Origin: an uncultured Chloroflexota bacterium
Lineage (GTDB): Bacteria; Chloroflexota; Anaerolineae; Aggregatilineales; Phototrophicaceae
Length of the DNA: 5,259 nt
Assembly (NCBI GenBank): GCA_937870805.1
Contig: CALMZT010000977.1
Location: 1 to 5,259 of the forward strand
Reading direction: 5' to 3'
The translations under genes and the position numbers were made by a program. Below the pieces are notes generated by a model. That model had not been told where the DNA came from. It searched no databases and worked only from the letters and a program-made list of their open reading frames with translations. This document shows, in pieces, positions 5,251 to 5,259 of the stretch (positions are counted from its first letter, which is position 1; each line of letters starts with the position of its first letter).

Positions 5251-5259
5251 GTTCCGTTC

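Overview
The window carries five genes, all on the minus strand. In transcription order from right to left they are: a membrane-anchored clan GH-A glycoside hydrolase (5250-3820), a second and shorter GH-A hydrolase homologous to the first (3752-2553), a small four-helix CopD-like membrane protein (about 2457-1948), a class I SAM-dependent methyltransferase (1868-1188), and the N-terminal 265 residues of a GT-C (PMT/ArnT-type) membrane glycosyltransferase (796 to beyond position 1). There are no RNA genes, CRISPR arrays, transposases or phage genes that I can support.

The likely source is a Chloroflexota bacterium, probably Anaerolineae-like. This is inferred from a single signal anchor followed by a Thr/Pro-rich linker and an extracytoplasmic GH-A domain, from hairpin-forming intergenic repeats with a GTAGGGGC core, from heptad-phased intergenic repeats, and from a family 39-type glycosyltransferase with a GREGL-like loop. 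No ribosomal marker is present, so this is not a firm assignment.

Genes 1 to 4 are separated by short gaps of roughly 55 to 95 bp and could be co-transcribed. However, each gap holds a repeat or hairpin, so partial termination is possible. The longest non-coding stretch (797-1187) separates the methyltransferase from the glycosyltransferase. It holds a cluster of inverted repeats, including a perfect 26-bp palindrome, and the glycosyltransferase's own ribosome binding site.

Functionally, the two hydrolases and the glycosyltransferase all fit cell-surface or exopolysaccharide glycan handling: lipid-linked sugar transfer at the outer membrane face, and trimming or cleavage of a glycan by retaining glycosidases. 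The CopD-like protein and the methyltransferase have no evident link to that theme. I see no clear novel defence or mobile system. The most interesting points are the diverged hydrolase pair, the odd N-terminus of the second hydrolase next to an inserted-looking repeat, and the repeat content of the intergenic regions.
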